NCBI GenBank assembly: GCA_945898195.1
Contig: CAMDHM010000012.1
Span: forward strand, 1-64,000
DNA: 64,000 bases
Origin: Pseudobacteriovorax antillogorgiicola
GTDB taxonomy: Bacteria > Bdellovibrionota_B > Oligoflexia > Oligoflexales > RGVZ01
Direction: 5' to 3'
A program made the position numbers and the translations under genes. Below the pieces are notes generated by a model, which had not been told where the DNA came from, made no database searches, and saw only the letters and a program-made list of their open reading frames with translations. This document shows, in pieces, positions 15,492 to 24,455 of the stretch (positions are counted from its first letter, which is position 1; every line of letters begins with the position of its first letter).

Positions 15492-18137
15492 ATGAGAAGC
15501 ATTTTAAAAAACGTCATTCAGCAAATAAGAAGTCGTCGCCGGTTTTTCATGGCAACCGGGATCGCTGCCGTTTGTGGTCTTTTTGTCGGTATCGGTGTGT
15601 ACCAGTTATTTCCTGGTTTGAGGGCTCGCATCGGTGGACCTGGAGGGCGTGGGTCGGACACCAATTCCGTCGAGGGGGGTGGATTTAATTCCGCTCAAAA
15701 CCGCCTTCGCGATCGTCAATCTAAAAAGTTAGTTTTGCGGGGTTCTGGAGAGGTTGCAGAGGGCGCCCGACAACTCGCGCAGGCCGTGATGGCGACGATT
15801 CGAAATTTTTATGTCGATTCGGAAAGGGTATCTGAGAGACAGCTGGCAGAGATCCTGGTCAAGGTGCTCAAAAAAAAATCGCCCTCTATTGAGATCAGTA
15901 TTGCCGGAAATAGCATCACCATCGGGGGCAAGGAGAAACCATCCACCTATCCAATATCGACCGTCGGTTTGGTGGATGTTGTCACGACAGGAAGCATGCT
16001 GATTTCCGCTGAGGCTCCTCCTGAAAAAACTGAAAAATCTAGCGATATAGCTCCGGAGGATAGTGGGCCGGTCAAAAAATGCCGCGAAATCCTCAATCTC
16101 ATGGTTTCAGAGCTAGACCCCCACTCATCCGTTTTATCTCCCAGCGCCTATAATGAGCTGCGCCAGGGTACGGAAGGGAGTTTTGGTGGACTAGGCGTCA
16201 TTGTTGGGTTGAGAGACCGCGTGCTGACCGTCGTTAAACCTTTACCAAATAGTCCGGCAGCGCAGTCAGGAATTCTTGCCGGAGATCGAATTGTGCGAAT
16301 CAACAATCAGCCAACTTTTGGCATGGCACTTGAAGATCTAATGGACTTTATGCGGGGTAGTCCTGGCACCCATGTGACGATGCGTGTCCTTCGCGAGGGC
16401 GCCCATTCACCGATGGATGTCGTGATCAAGCGTGAAGTGATTCAGGTGGATTCAGTTACGGCCCACAACGTCAATGCCGGGGCTCTCAGGATTTTGCACA
16501 TTAGCGTCGAGACATTCTCCGCAAAGACATCTCGTGAAATTCTAACGGCAATGAAACTCTTCAAGAAAAATCGTGGGGCGATTGATGGCATGATTTTGGA
16601 TTTACGGTCTAATCCAGGCGGTTTGCTTGATCAAGCTGTCCAGGTGACCGACTTATTCCTTGAGGAAGGTGTGATTGTTTCGACCAGAGGGCGCCGAGAA
16701 GAGGTCGAGGTCGCAGGCAAAGGATACGACGAAGTCGAATTCCCAATGGTGGTTCTGATTGATGAAGAATCAGCATCGGCAAGTGAAATTGTTGCGGGAG
16801 CCTTGCAGGATCATGGGCGTGCCGTGATCGTTGGTCAGCCAAGTTTTGGCAAGGGTTCGGTTCAAACGGTATTTGAACTGCCATTTGAAATCGCACTTAA
16901 ACTAACCATAGCCCGCTATTTCACGCCATCGAATCGTTCCATTCAAAATATCGGCATTCTTCCTGATTTATGGTTGCAACCGATCATAGAAAAAACCGAA
17001 AACCTAAATCTCTTTGGGTCATCACGCTATCGCAATGAAGGATTCTTGGTGCACCGGTTGGATGAGAAGGCGCAGACCCGTCAACACATTCTGGCTTTGG
17101 ATCAACGGATGTCAGAAGCATGTTGCTCGAAGGCCTACTTCACGATGCAAAAGAACAGATCCGATGACGTTGATGATGACGTCGATGTGGCAAAGGCGAT
17201 CTTAGCCGCGGCGCACGATGCAAATTTCTCTCGGAACGGCGAACCGGTTTGGGGGGTCGGCAAGTCTCGAGCATTGATTGGTGGTGAACTGATCCGCACA
17301 ACGGTTGGAAAACTCGCCGGGGAGGCGACCTCTTGGCTCAAGTCCCGATTTGGAATTCCGTGGGACGAGCCAAATGAAAAAGGGAATTTTCAGACACTGG
17401 CCTTAGATGGCAGTTCTATTGATTTTTCGGTTCAAGCGGTATCTGGAACAACCGCAATAGCGGGTGACGAATCCAGATTTATTTGGAGCATCACGAATAA
17501 AGGGCATCGCCCATTGCGTAGGGTTTCTGTTTACCTACGTAGCTCGGGCAACAGCGGAGAAACCCAGGAAATTCTCGTGGGATCCATTGACGCTGGTCAG
17601 TCACGGTCTGGCGCAGTTAATGCCAGGGCCCCCTTTCTTGCAGCGGCTGATTCCTGGGACGTCGATGTTGGTCTTGCTATGGATGCGTGGCCGTTGCCAG
17701 CATTAACCAGACAGTTTTACTTAGAGATAGAGACGCGCGATCGTCCAGTTTTGGATTTTTCAACCTCCATCATCAATGAAAATGGTGGGGTTCCAAACGG
17801 GGTTCTGGACCCAGGTGAGCAGGCAAAGCTTCATCTCGTCGTGACAAATGAGGGCCGTCTTGGCGTCTCGGATCTCAGCGTTTTTTTAGTAAATCTTAGT
17901 GGGGAGCGAGTTTCGATCACGGAGGGTGAAGTTTTGAAAAATGCCCTCCCCGCTGGGGGCAAATTAAGTGTCGATATTCCGCTTGTATTTCATGGGAATC
18001 ATGCGGCGGAGGAAATTGATATGGGGATTTCGATTGAATCCAAAGAGATGGAGTCCCCCGTAGTCCGTCAAATTACGCTGCCTGTATCGGTGATTGCAGG
18101 TCGCGTTGGTGCAACGAGTTTTGATTTTCCGAAGTAA
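15492..18137 (+). CDS. ctpA: C-terminal processing protease (S41) with PDZ and extended C-terminus
   Basis: S41 proteases cleave periplasmic substrates from their C-terminus. The 881-aa protein has an N-terminal membrane anchor (about residues 19-40), a helical cap region with LDPHSSVLSP, a PDZ domain (about 225-315, with FGGLGVIVGL and GDRIVRINNQ) and the catalytic core: Ser429 in ESASASE and Lys454 in SFGKGS form the Ser-Lys dyad. Beyond the usual family length there are about 350 extra residues; 640-880 contain beta-sandwich-like units with VVTNEGRLGVSDLSV, recalling CARDB or alpha-galactosidase-NPCBM-type domains. GTPase or other activity is not suggested. The glycosyltransferase that follows starts 29 bases downstream. 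Confidence 0.93.
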   Translation: MRSILKNVIQQIRSRRRFFMATGIAAVCGLFVGIGVYQLFPGLRARIGGPGGRGSDTNSVEGGGFNSAQNRLRDRQSKKLVLRGSGEVAEGARQLAQAVMATIRNFYVDSERVSERQLAEILVKVLKKKSPSIEISIAGNSITIGGKEKPSTYPISTVGLVDVVTTGSMLISAEAPPEKTEKSSDIAPEDSGPVKKCREILNLMVSELDPHSSVLSPSAYNELRQGTEGSFGGLGVIVGLRDRVLTVVKPLPNSPAAQSGILAGDRIVRINNQPTFGMALEDLMDFMRGSPGTHVTMRVLREGAHSPMDVVIKREVIQVDSVTAHNVNAGALRILHISVETFSAKTSREILTAMKLFKKNRGAIDGMILDLRSNPGGLLDQAVQVTDLFLEEGVIVSTRGRREEVEVAGKGYDEVEFPMVVLIDEESASASEIVAGALQDHGRAVIVGQPSFGKGSVQTVFELPFEIALKLTIARYFTPSNRSIQNIGILPDLWLQPIIEKTENLNLFGSSRYRNEGFLVHRLDEKAQTRQHILALDQRMSEACCSKAYFTMQKNRSDDVDDDVDVAKAILAAAHDANFSRNGEPVWGVGKSRALIGGELIRTTVGKLAGEATSWLKSRFGIPWDEPNEKGNFQTLALDGSSIDFSVQAVSGTTAIAGDESRFIWSITNKGHRPLRRVSVYLRSSGNSGETQEILVGSIDAGQSRSGAVNARAPFLAAADSWDVDVGLAMDAWPLPALTRQFYLEIETRDRPVLDFSTSIINENGGVPNGVLDPGEQAKLHLVVTNEGRLGVSDLSVFLVNLSGERVSITEGEVLKNALPAGGKLSVDIPLVFHGNHAAEEIDMGISIESKEMESPVVRQITLPVSVIAGRVGATSFDFPK

Positions 18138-18165
18138 ATTTGTAAGTGATGCCTGGGAGGCGAAC

Positions 18166-19908
18166 ATGGCCAAGATAGCTTTGATTGCTGGTAAATCGGA
18201 ACAGGTTCCTGTGATGCACTGTTTCTCGCAGCTTTCAGCTCATCATGAGGTTCGCGTGCACGCGTTTCTTGGAACGGTGCCAGATTCACTGCGCGGATGT
18301 GGTTTTGCTTTTAATCTTTATGAAACGGATGTGGCTAGGGCTGGGTATATGGCGGGTCTGGAAGATCAGATTGCAGATGTCGATTTGATTGTCGTTGCTG
18401 GTCCTGAAAATCTCTCTTCTTTTCAGGGAATGCGCTCGGCCCTAAAAAATAATATTCCGTGCCATGCAATATCATTTGATCTCGTGCCGCAGGCATTTGA
18501 TGATTTTGTGAACATTCGCGCCATACGACAAGATGTGTTGAGTCGTACCCAAGTGATTTGGTCAACGGGTGAGCGTTCTGTTGAAGCACTGACTTTTGAG
18601 GGATACGAGCTTAGTCGAATTCGGCCGTTGCCGATGTTGTTTGATGAGAACTGCTTTCCCTTTGATGGGCGACGGAGTGATAAGTTTAGAGACCATGTGG
18701 GGATAGGGCGAGGCGCTTTTGTCGTACTTTTTCAGGATGATCTTGATCATAAGGGGGCGGCCGGGGAACTGGTAAAGGCTATGCACGCATTACGAGCTTC
18801 CAAAAACCCTGCATTCGATCGACTTGTGGTTCTTTTTTCTGGACAGCGAGAGGGTTCGGATCCGTTGAAATACATGATTTCGGACTGGCGCCTCTCAAGC
18901 CACGTCAGGTTCCTACACCAGGGTGTTTCTGAATTCATGGTGGATTTGCTAAATGCGAGTGACGTCGTCATTGGCGTATCTCACAGTCGTTCAAGTGAGA
19001 TGTATTTATTGACAACGATGGCCGGCTTGACCGGGAGCCAGCCGCTCCTGACCGTGGCACAAGCAAGTGGTGGTTGGGAGGGGATTCTGGCCTTGAGCGC
19101 ATCTGAATACACTGCCCTTGCTCTGGCAAAGGCGCTTAAGCAGGGCCTGGCGAATTCGGTTTCAAGGACGGAATCTCGTGAGAATTTTATTGCGAGCATG
19201 CCAAACAATCTTAAGGCTGATTATGGCCAGTCGTTCCTTGACGTGATCCAAGAGGCTATTGTGAAGGTGTCTGATGAAAATAAAGTGACGCCTGCGGATC
19301 TATTTGAAGAGCAGGTTGCGGTTATTGAATCAATGGGCAGCGAGTCAGGCATTAACGAGACGCTGCATGCTGTTGAAGATCTGTTATTACGCCAGCCACC
19401 TGCACCATTCGCGGCGAGGATCCAGCTGTGCAAGGGGGCAGCCCTTTATTCTGCTGGGAAGTACGAAGCAGCCTCCGAGGCTTACCGGGCGGCATTGCTC
19501 TCCATGCATGGAGTTCCAAATCCAGAGAGTGCCCCTGAGCCACGTTTACTCATTTCAAGTTGCTATCGCGGCCTTGGAAATGTTGCGGCCGCAATCCAGT
19601 GCCATCAGGAGGCGCTCGATCTTTATCGGCGTGCCTTGGCCCTTGAGCCGCAGGATTCGCTGACCTGCGCTGGAATTGGAAACGTCTACCGACGCCTTCG
19701 GCTCTATGAAGAGTCCCTGCATTGGCTGGCAAAATCGGCTTTATCGACTCCTGGTGACGAATCAGCCCTGACCCGATTTTCTCAGGCACTACTGGAGTGT
19801 CCTGAAAAACCGGTTGCAGCAAAGGCTTTGATGGGTGTTGTTCAGGTGGTCGGGGACCATCCGTTATTGGCAAAGGCCATGGCAAGCCTTGATGTCGCCC
19901 TAGATTAA
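18166..19908 (+). CDS. Glycosyltransferase-like protein fused to TPRs
   Basis: The 580-aa product has a GT-B-like N-terminal half (about 1-385): a nucleotide-binding-type start (MAKIALIAGKSEQVPVM), the second Rossmann unit (RGAFVVLFQDDLDHKGAAGEL) and DLLNASDVVIGVSHSRSSEM, where family-1 glycosyltransferases hold the donor sugar phosphate. Residues from about 410 form TPR repeats (LCKGAALYSAGKYEAASEAY, IGNVYRRLRLYEESLHWLAK). The start ATG has GGGAGGCG upstream. No signal peptide is present, so action on cytoplasmic protein or lipid-linked substrates is inferred. The acceptor and donor are unknown. It probably shares a transcript with the protease gene. Confidence 0.7.
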   Translation: MAKIALIAGKSEQVPVMHCFSQLSAHHEVRVHAFLGTVPDSLRGCGFAFNLYETDVARAGYMAGLEDQIADVDLIVVAGPENLSSFQGMRSALKNNIPCHAISFDLVPQAFDDFVNIRAIRQDVLSRTQVIWSTGERSVEALTFEGYELSRIRPLPMLFDENCFPFDGRRSDKFRDHVGIGRGAFVVLFQDDLDHKGAAGELVKAMHALRASKNPAFDRLVVLFSGQREGSDPLKYMISDWRLSSHVRFLHQGVSEFMVDLLNASDVVIGVSHSRSSEMYLLTTMAGLTGSQPLLTVAQASGGWEGILALSASEYTALALAKALKQGLANSVSRTESRENFIASMPNNLKADYGQSFLDVIQEAIVKVSDENKVTPADLFEEQVAVIESMGSESGINETLHAVEDLLLRQPPAPFAARIQLCKGAALYSAGKYEAASEAYRAALLSMHGVPNPESAPEPRLLISSCYRGLGNVAAAIQCHQEALDLYRRALALEPQDSLTCAGIGNVYRRLRLYEESLHWLAKSALSTPGDESALTRFSQALLECPEKPVAAKALMGVVQVVGDHPLLAKAMASLDVALD

Positions 19909-19926
19909 GGGGCGTCTGCCCGACGA

Positions 19927-20367
19927 TCAAATACCAGTTGATCCAAATCCGCCTGTGCGGGCAGAGGATAATTCTGGTGAAATTGGGGTGAGCGGCAATC
20001 GTCCGACGAGATTTACCACTAATTGTGCGATTCGGTCGCCCGGCTCGACGATAAACGCTTCTTGCCCAAGATTGATGAGCAGGACGCAAATTTCGTCTGG
20101 ATAGTCGGCGTCGATGGTCCCTATGCCGTTGGCAAGGGTGATTTGCTTTTTAAATGCCAAGCCCGAGCGAGCCCGGATCTGGAGTTCTGGGATAAAACCG
20201 TCTGGAACTTTGTGCCATTCCACGAGTTCAATGAAAACCCCCGTTGGCACGCGTCCGACGCGGCCCGGGGGTATCACCAGATGCTCTGTCGATTTTAGGT
20301 CTGCACCGGCACTGGCTTCGGTCATATATGCTGGCTCAAAGCCAGTGCGGAAGCGCAGACGAAACAT
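19927..20367 (-). CDS. dut: dUTP diphosphatase
   Basis: Dut hydrolyses dUTP to dUMP and keeps uracil out of DNA. The 146-aa trimer-type protein has all five motifs in order: AGADLKS, RARSGLA, GTIDADYPDEI, PGDRIAQLVV and the C-terminal ARTGGFGSTG that closes over the active site. It starts 3 bases after the pnp stop on the minus strand, so the two are co-transcribed, an uncommon pairing. The 3' end nearly touches the convergent glycosyltransferase-TPR gene. Confidence 0.97.
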   Translation of the reverse strand: MFRLRFRTGFEPAYMTEASAGADLKSTEHLVIPPGRVGRVPTGVFIELVEWHKVPDGFIPELQIRARSGLAFKKQITLANGIGTIDADYPDEICVLLINLGQEAFIVEPGDRIAQLVVNLVGRLPLTPISPELSSARTGGFGSTGI

Positions 20368-20369
20368 AA

Positions 20370-22466
20370 TCAGGTTGCCGTTGCGTTTGGCTTCTTGCCG
20401 AGGGCATCTTTGCGGCTCAGCTTGATTTTACCTTGGCGGTCGATCTCCAAGATCTTGACCAGCACTTCTTCGCCCTCTTTCAAGATGTCTTCCACGCGCT
20501 CGACCCGGTTATTGGCCAGTTGAGAGATGTGGCATAGACCCTCGCTGCCCGGCTTGATTTCGATGAAGGCACCGAAATCCATGATTTTTTTCACGGTCCC
20601 AAGATAGATGGCGCCGATTTCTGGCTCCGACGTGATGGTCCGGATCATTTGTTTAGCGGCTTCTGCCGAGGTCACGTCAGGGGAAACAATGTTCACCATG
20701 CCGTCGTCTTCGATGTCGATCTTCACGCCGGTTTGGGCAACGATCTTCTTGATGACCTTGCCTCCTGGTCCGATCAGTTCCCGCACCTTGTCGGGCTTAA
20801 TTTTGATCTGGAAGATCCGTGGTGCGTATTCGGATAGGTCGCCCGGTTGGTTGATCGTTCCCGTCATCTTGCCGAGGATGTGCATCCGACCGCGATTTGC
20901 CTGATCGAGGGCTTTAGCCATGATTTCGCGGGTCAGGCCACCGATCTTGATGTCCATCTGAAGTGCGGTAATGCCTCTGGCGCCACCGCATACTTTGAAA
21001 TCCATATCGCCGAGATGATCTTCGTCACCAAGGATGTCGGACAGGATTGCAAAGTCGTTGCCTTCCTTAATGAGGCCCATCGCGATACCAGCGACGGGCT
21101 CTGTGATCGGAACACCGGCATTCAAAAGAGCCATCGTTCCGGCACAAACTGTCGCCATAGAAGAACTGCCGTTTGACTCGAGGACTTCAGAAACAAGGCG
21201 GATTGTGTAGCCAAATTTATCTTTGGATGGAATGACTTGCTGGATTGCGCGCTCAGCAAGGTTACCGTGACCGACTTCGCGGCGACTTGGTGCACGTTGC
21301 GGCTTCACTTCACCAACGGAGAACGCCGGGAAGTTGTAGTGCAGCATAAAGCTTTTCACGGCATCTGGAGTCGCAATGGTGTCAAGGCGCTGCTCGTCAT
21401 CGCCTGCGCCGAGGGTTACGGTGGCAAGGGCTTGAGTTTCGCCGCGTTGGAATAAGGCTGATCCGTGCGGGCGCTTCAGGACGTCCACTTCGCAGCTGAT
21501 TGGACGAATGTCCTCGAGTCCGCGGCCGTCGATCCGAGAGTGGGACTTCAGAATTTCGTGGCGAACCACGTCGTATTGAACCTCTTCAGAGATTTTCTTA
21601 ATTGCGCGGGTTTTGGCGGCGTCACTTTCCGGATTCAGGGTTGCAAGAGCCTTTTTGGTCGCTTCAGAGATAGCCTTGCGACGTTCTTGTTTGGTGCGGA
21701 TTTGAAATGCCTTGGCAATGTCTGCTTCTAGGGCAGCTTTTACCGGTGCCATCAAGGATTCGTGCAGTTGGTTGACCGGCACCTGGCGTTTTTCTTTGCC
21801 GATGGCGCGTTGCACTTCAAGCTGAAGTTCGAAGATTGGTTCCATTGTTTTGTGTGCGAAGCTGATGGCGTCGAGCATCTGCGCTTCGCTCAGAAAGTTT
21901 GCGCCAGCCTCTACCATCAATACCGCGCCGGGTTTGGCGGCAATGTTGAGGTCCAAGTCGCCGGTATCGTCGGAAGTCGGATCGACGACATATTGTCCAT
22001 CTTTCAAGCCGACACGTAGGGCAGCGACCGGGCCATTGAAGGGAATGTCGCTGATCATGAGGGCGACACTTGCCCCCATACATGCCAGCGGGGCTGGTTG
22101 GTGCTTCGGATCGTAGGACAGAACCATACAGATGACTTGAGTTTCGTTGAGGAAGGCTTCCGGAAAGCATGGGCGTAGCGGACGATCGATGGTCCGAGCG
22201 GTCAGGACTTCGCGCTCGCTTGGTCTGGTTTCACGCTTGAAGAAGCCACCCGGGATGCGGCCAGCGGCATAGAAGCGCTCAAAGTAGTCGACGGTCAAAG
22301 GGAAAAAATCCTGACCCTCTTTGGCTTCTTCAGAAGCACAAACGGTTACCAGAACTTGCGTGTCACCGCAGGAGACCAAAACAGAACCATTGGCTTGTTT
22401 CGCGAATTTATTGAATTCAAATTTAATTTTGTTACCGGCAATTTCAACTTCACGGATCAAGGACAT
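20370..22466 (-). CDS. pnp: Polyribonucleotide nucleotidyltransferase
   Basis: PNPase degrades RNA phosphorolytically from the 3' end. The 698-aa protein has two RNase PH-like domains (FFPLTVDYFERFYAAGRIPG in the first; EVLESNGSSSMATVCAGTMA and GDEDHLGDMDFKV in the second, with the phosphate-binding Ser and catalytic Asp residues), a helical linker, a KH domain (IGPGGKVIKKIVAQTG) and an S1 domain (YLGTVKKIMDFGAFIEIKPG). It follows rpsO on the same strand, as in many bacteria, and precedes dut. Confidence 0.98.
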   Translation of the reverse strand: MSLIREVEIAGNKIKFEFNKFAKQANGSVLVSCGDTQVLVTVCASEEAKEGQDFFPLTVDYFERFYAAGRIPGGFFKRETRPSEREVLTARTIDRPLRPCFPEAFLNETQVICMVLSYDPKHQPAPLACMGASVALMISDIPFNGPVAALRVGLKDGQYVVDPTSDDTGDLDLNIAAKPGAVLMVEAGANFLSEAQMLDAISFAHKTMEPIFELQLEVQRAIGKEKRQVPVNQLHESLMAPVKAALEADIAKAFQIRTKQERRKAISEATKKALATLNPESDAAKTRAIKKISEEVQYDVVRHEILKSHSRIDGRGLEDIRPISCEVDVLKRPHGSALFQRGETQALATVTLGAGDDEQRLDTIATPDAVKSFMLHYNFPAFSVGEVKPQRAPSRREVGHGNLAERAIQQVIPSKDKFGYTIRLVSEVLESNGSSSMATVCAGTMALLNAGVPITEPVAGIAMGLIKEGNDFAILSDILGDEDHLGDMDFKVCGGARGITALQMDIKIGGLTREIMAKALDQANRGRMHILGKMTGTINQPGDLSEYAPRIFQIKIKPDKVRELIGPGGKVIKKIVAQTGVKIDIEDDGMVNIVSPDVTSAEAAKQMIRTITSEPEIGAIYLGTVKKIMDFGAFIEIKPGSEGLCHISQLANNRVERVEDILKEGEEVLVKILEIDRQGKIKLSRKDALGKKPNATAT

Positions 22467-22552
22467 GGAAACCTCTGTCGATGGGGGGTGCGGATGGTTG
22501 GGCGCGTTTGCGGCAAGGGCAATAAATTAAAAACGCAAACCCATTTTGCGAC

Positions 22553-22582
22553 ACAGCCGCCACGGGGTTCCGGGGCGGCTGT
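22553..22582 (-). promoter_or_regulatory. Stem-loop between rpsO and pnp
   Basis: ACAGCCGCC and GGCGGCTGT form a 9-bp stem with a 12-base loop in the short rpsO-pnp gap. No clear U-run follows on the minus strand, so it may be a processing site or leaky terminator rather than a full stop. In E. coli the same gap holds the RNase III stem that controls pnp; an equivalent role is inference. Confidence 0.6.
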
Positions 22583-22592
22583 CGTGATCTTG

Positions 22593-22859
22593 CTACTTGC
22601 GGATTTCGAGGTCCTGAATCAACTTCAGGTACGAATCAGGATTCTTCCGGTGCAGGTATTTAAGAAGCCGGCGACGATGGCCAACAAGCTTAAATAGACC
22701 GCGGCGTGAGTGATGGTCTTTGGTGTGGGTTTTGAAGTGTCCGGTCAGCTGGTTGAGTCGAGCTGTCATGAGTGCAATTTGCACTTCAGTCGAACCGGAG
22801 TCTCCGGCTTGTGAACCGAACTTTTCGATGATGCTGGCTTTATCAGTGGTGTCGAGCAT
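22593..22859 (-). CDS. rpsO: 30S ribosomal protein S15
   Basis: S15 binds 16S rRNA early in 30S assembly. The 88-aa length is standard, with the family core [20 protein letters not shown], the [13 protein letters not shown] loop that contacts the three-way junction, and [15 protein letters not shown] chose ATG 22859 (AAAGG upstream), giving the usual [10 protein letters not shown] start; an upstream in-frame start would add a non-family extension. It is followed by pnp. Confidence 0.98.
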   Translation of the reverse strand: MLDTTDKASIIEKFGSQAGDSGSTEVQIALMTARLNQLTGHFKTHTKDHHSRRGLFKLVGHRRRLLKYLHRKNPDSYLKLIQDLEIRK

Positions 22860-22889
22860 GAAGGACCTTTCAGACCAATACTTCAAACT

Positions 22890-22924
22890 AATCAATAAAC
22901 TAATCACTTAACGAATCAATAAAC
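22890..22924. repeat. 11-bp direct repeat in rpsO leader
   Basis: AATCAATAAAC occurs twice with starts 24 bases apart, within 31 bases of the rpsO start. On the transcript it reads GTTTATTGATT. The spacing of roughly two helical turns could fit a regulator, or the copies could be part of an S15-binding leader. Function is not known. Confidence 0.5.
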
Positions 22925-23140
22925 GGCAGTTGTTTCAGCAGCTTGCATGGCAACAGCCAAGCGGGTTTAGCCACTTGAGGCGGCAAACTAACGAATTGGA
23001 AGCATATTGGCAATCAATTTGTTGGAGTTTCCTGATTCTCATCAATCTCTAATCCGAAGGGAACTCTAATAGCGGTATTGGTGATTTACAACGAGCTTCA
23101 GATCCGTCGTGGATTATTTTCAATGGTTTGTAATTATAAA

Positions 23141-23169
23141 TTGACTTTATTCTAAGTTTCTATTAAAAA
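23141..23169 (+). promoter_or_regulatory. Likely sigma-70 promoter of the CarD-like gene
   Basis: TTGACT at 23141-23146 and TAAAAA at 23164-23169 are separated by 17 bp, 57 bp before the ATG. The -35 is a strong match; the -10 is fair. Confidence 0.5.
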
Positions 23170-23225
23170 TGGGTGGAGTTTTGGGCTTTTCAAGTAGGCC
23201 CCAAAAACACTGAACGAGGTCCCAA

Positions 23226-23711
23226 ATGCAATTTAAAATCGGTGACAAGGCGGTTTACCCGGCTCATGGAGTCGGCGTAATCAGAGGCATCGAGTCAAGG
23301 GACATCGGTGGAGCCAAGCAGGATTTCTACATGCTTCAAATCGTTTCGTCCGGCGCTACCCTCATGGTGCCAACGACGGGCTGTGAAAAAGCCGGCATGC
23401 GGGAACTAATTTCGCGTAACGAAGTGTCCAGGGTTTACGATATCCTCAAGAGCCCAGGGCGAGTCTCCCAGACGACGTGGAACCGTCGCTTTCGTGAGTT
23501 CAATGACAAGCTCCGGACGGGATCCGTCGTTGATATCGCAGAGGTTCTTAGGGATCTATGTTCCCTTAAGGGCGACAAGGACCTTTCGTTCGGCGAGAAG
23601 AAAATGCTCGATAAAGCCCTCTGTATGATTGTGACGGAAATTAGTGCTGCAATGGCCAAGGACGAATCAGAAGTTCAGGCCGAATTATCCAGCATGCTCC
23701 TTCCTAACTAA
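23226..23711 (+). CDS. CarD/CdnL-family RNA polymerase-binding regulator
   Basis: The 161-aa protein begins with the CarD_CdnL_TRCF domain (QFKIGDKAVYPAHGVGVIRG, then FYMLQI and a loop of MVPTTGCEKAGMRELI) that contacts the RNA polymerase beta subunit, followed by an all-helical C-terminal domain (LSFGEKKMLDKALCMIVTEI) that stabilises the open promoter complex near -10. Length and domain order fit CdnL of myxobacteria and CarD of mycobacteria. This family typically activates rRNA promoters. Strength of the call is high for family, less so for subtype. Confidence 0.93.
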   Translation: MQFKIGDKAVYPAHGVGVIRGIESRDIGGAKQDFYMLQIVSSGATLMVPTTGCEKAGMRELISRNEVSRVYDILKSPGRVSQTTWNRRFREFNDKLRTGSVVDIAEVLRDLCSLKGDKDLSFGEKKMLDKALCMIVTEISAAMAKDESEVQAELSSMLLPN

Positions 23712-23750
23712 GAGTGGATCAGGGCACTTGCCCGTAGAGGCGGACCGTAC

Positions 23751-24392
23751 TTGCGCATCATTAATGTCATGGCCGCAAGCCTCGATGGTAAGATTGCAGG
23801 TCATAGCCTTGAGAGTGACCGGGAACGCCGTGACTACGGCTTTACCAATAAAGCAGATCAGGAATTCGTTAGGCACCAGTTGACTACGGCAGATGCTGTA
23901 GTGACTGGTGCCAATTCGCTTAGGGCCAGTCAAGGCGCATGGCAGGTCCCTAATCATAAGGGTCGCTGCGCAACCTGGGTTGTTTTGACACGAACCGGGT
24001 TGGATCCCTCGCTGCGGTTCTGGGGACAGTCGGAGGTGGCTAAGTGGATTGTGACGCCTTCGCCTGATTTAGTTATTCCTGCAGATCCTGCTAACCGACT
24101 GATCGTGATTCCGCCCACTGAAAACCCGGCTACGTTGATTGCAAAGGACCTAAAAGACGCGGGTTACGAAAAGATCCTGCTGTTTGGCGGTGGGCATGTG
24201 AACCGCTTGTTTTACGAAGCGGGATTGGTTGATGAACTCTTCTTGACCCTGTGTCCCTTGATGTTAGGGACTCCCGCGGCATCCAGCCTTTTGGCCCCTC
24301 CGCTTTCAAAAGCGACACACTTCAGGTTGGTATCTTCCAACAACGTGGGTGATCTGGTATTCTTAAATTACACCGTTAATAAAGCACTTTGA
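23751..24392 (+). CDS. RibD C-terminal/DHFR-like reductase
   Basis: A 213-aa protein with the RibD_C fold: MAASLDGKIAG at the N-terminus, TADAVVTGANSLRA, and LLFGGGHVNRLFYEAGLVDELFLTLCPLMLG, where the GGG loop binds NADPH. RibD_C enzymes reduce a pyrimidine intermediate of riboflavin synthesis; stand-alone members may act on related substrates or have other roles. No deaminase domain is fused. The TTG start has GAGGCGGA upstream. It follows the CarD-like gene by 39 bp and precedes flagellin. Confidence 0.85.
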   Translation: MRIINVMAASLDGKIAGHSLESDRERRDYGFTNKADQEFVRHQLTTADAVVTGANSLRASQGAWQVPNHKGRCATWVVLTRTGLDPSLRFWGQSEVAKWIVTPSPDLVIPADPANRLIVIPPTENPATLIAKDLKDAGYEKILLFGGGHVNRLFYEAGLVDELFLTLCPLMLGTPAASSLLAPPLSKATHFRLVSSNNVGDLVFLNYTVNKAL

Positions 24393-24402
24393 ATTTTGAC
24401 TT

Positions 24403-24450
24403 CACTGGAACCAGTGCGTCGCTGATGTGGCGCCAGAAACAGGCGAGGGA
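24403..24450 (+). promoter_or_regulatory. Candidate CsrA-binding sites in the flagellin leader
   Basis: The fliC 5' region has an inverted repeat CACTGGAACCAGTG (24403-24416) that places GGA in the loop, and a second GGA in the Shine-Dalgarno AGGGA (24446-24450), 41 bases apart. Two GGA motifs, one in a hairpin and one on the ribosome site, are the arrangement by which CsrA represses hag in Bacillus. With csrA and fliW 10 kb downstream, CsrA control is a reasonable inference, untested. Confidence 0.4.
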
Positions 24451-24455
24451 ATGCT

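Larger units (their letters stand above)
22860..23225. other. Intergenic region between rpsO and the CarD-like gene
   Basis: This 366-bp divergent gap holds control elements but no convincing gene. Next to rpsO is an 11-bp direct repeat, AATCAATAAAC, at 22890-22900 and 22914-22924. A sigma-70-like promoter for the CarD-like gene lies at 23141-23169. The stretch in between is AT-rich and shows no long ORF or strong stem. Confidence 0.7.

Noticed and set aside
24384-24430. Sigma-28 promoter before flagellin
   Set aside because: TAAAGCAC is present but no GCCGATAA-like box at the right distance could be found.
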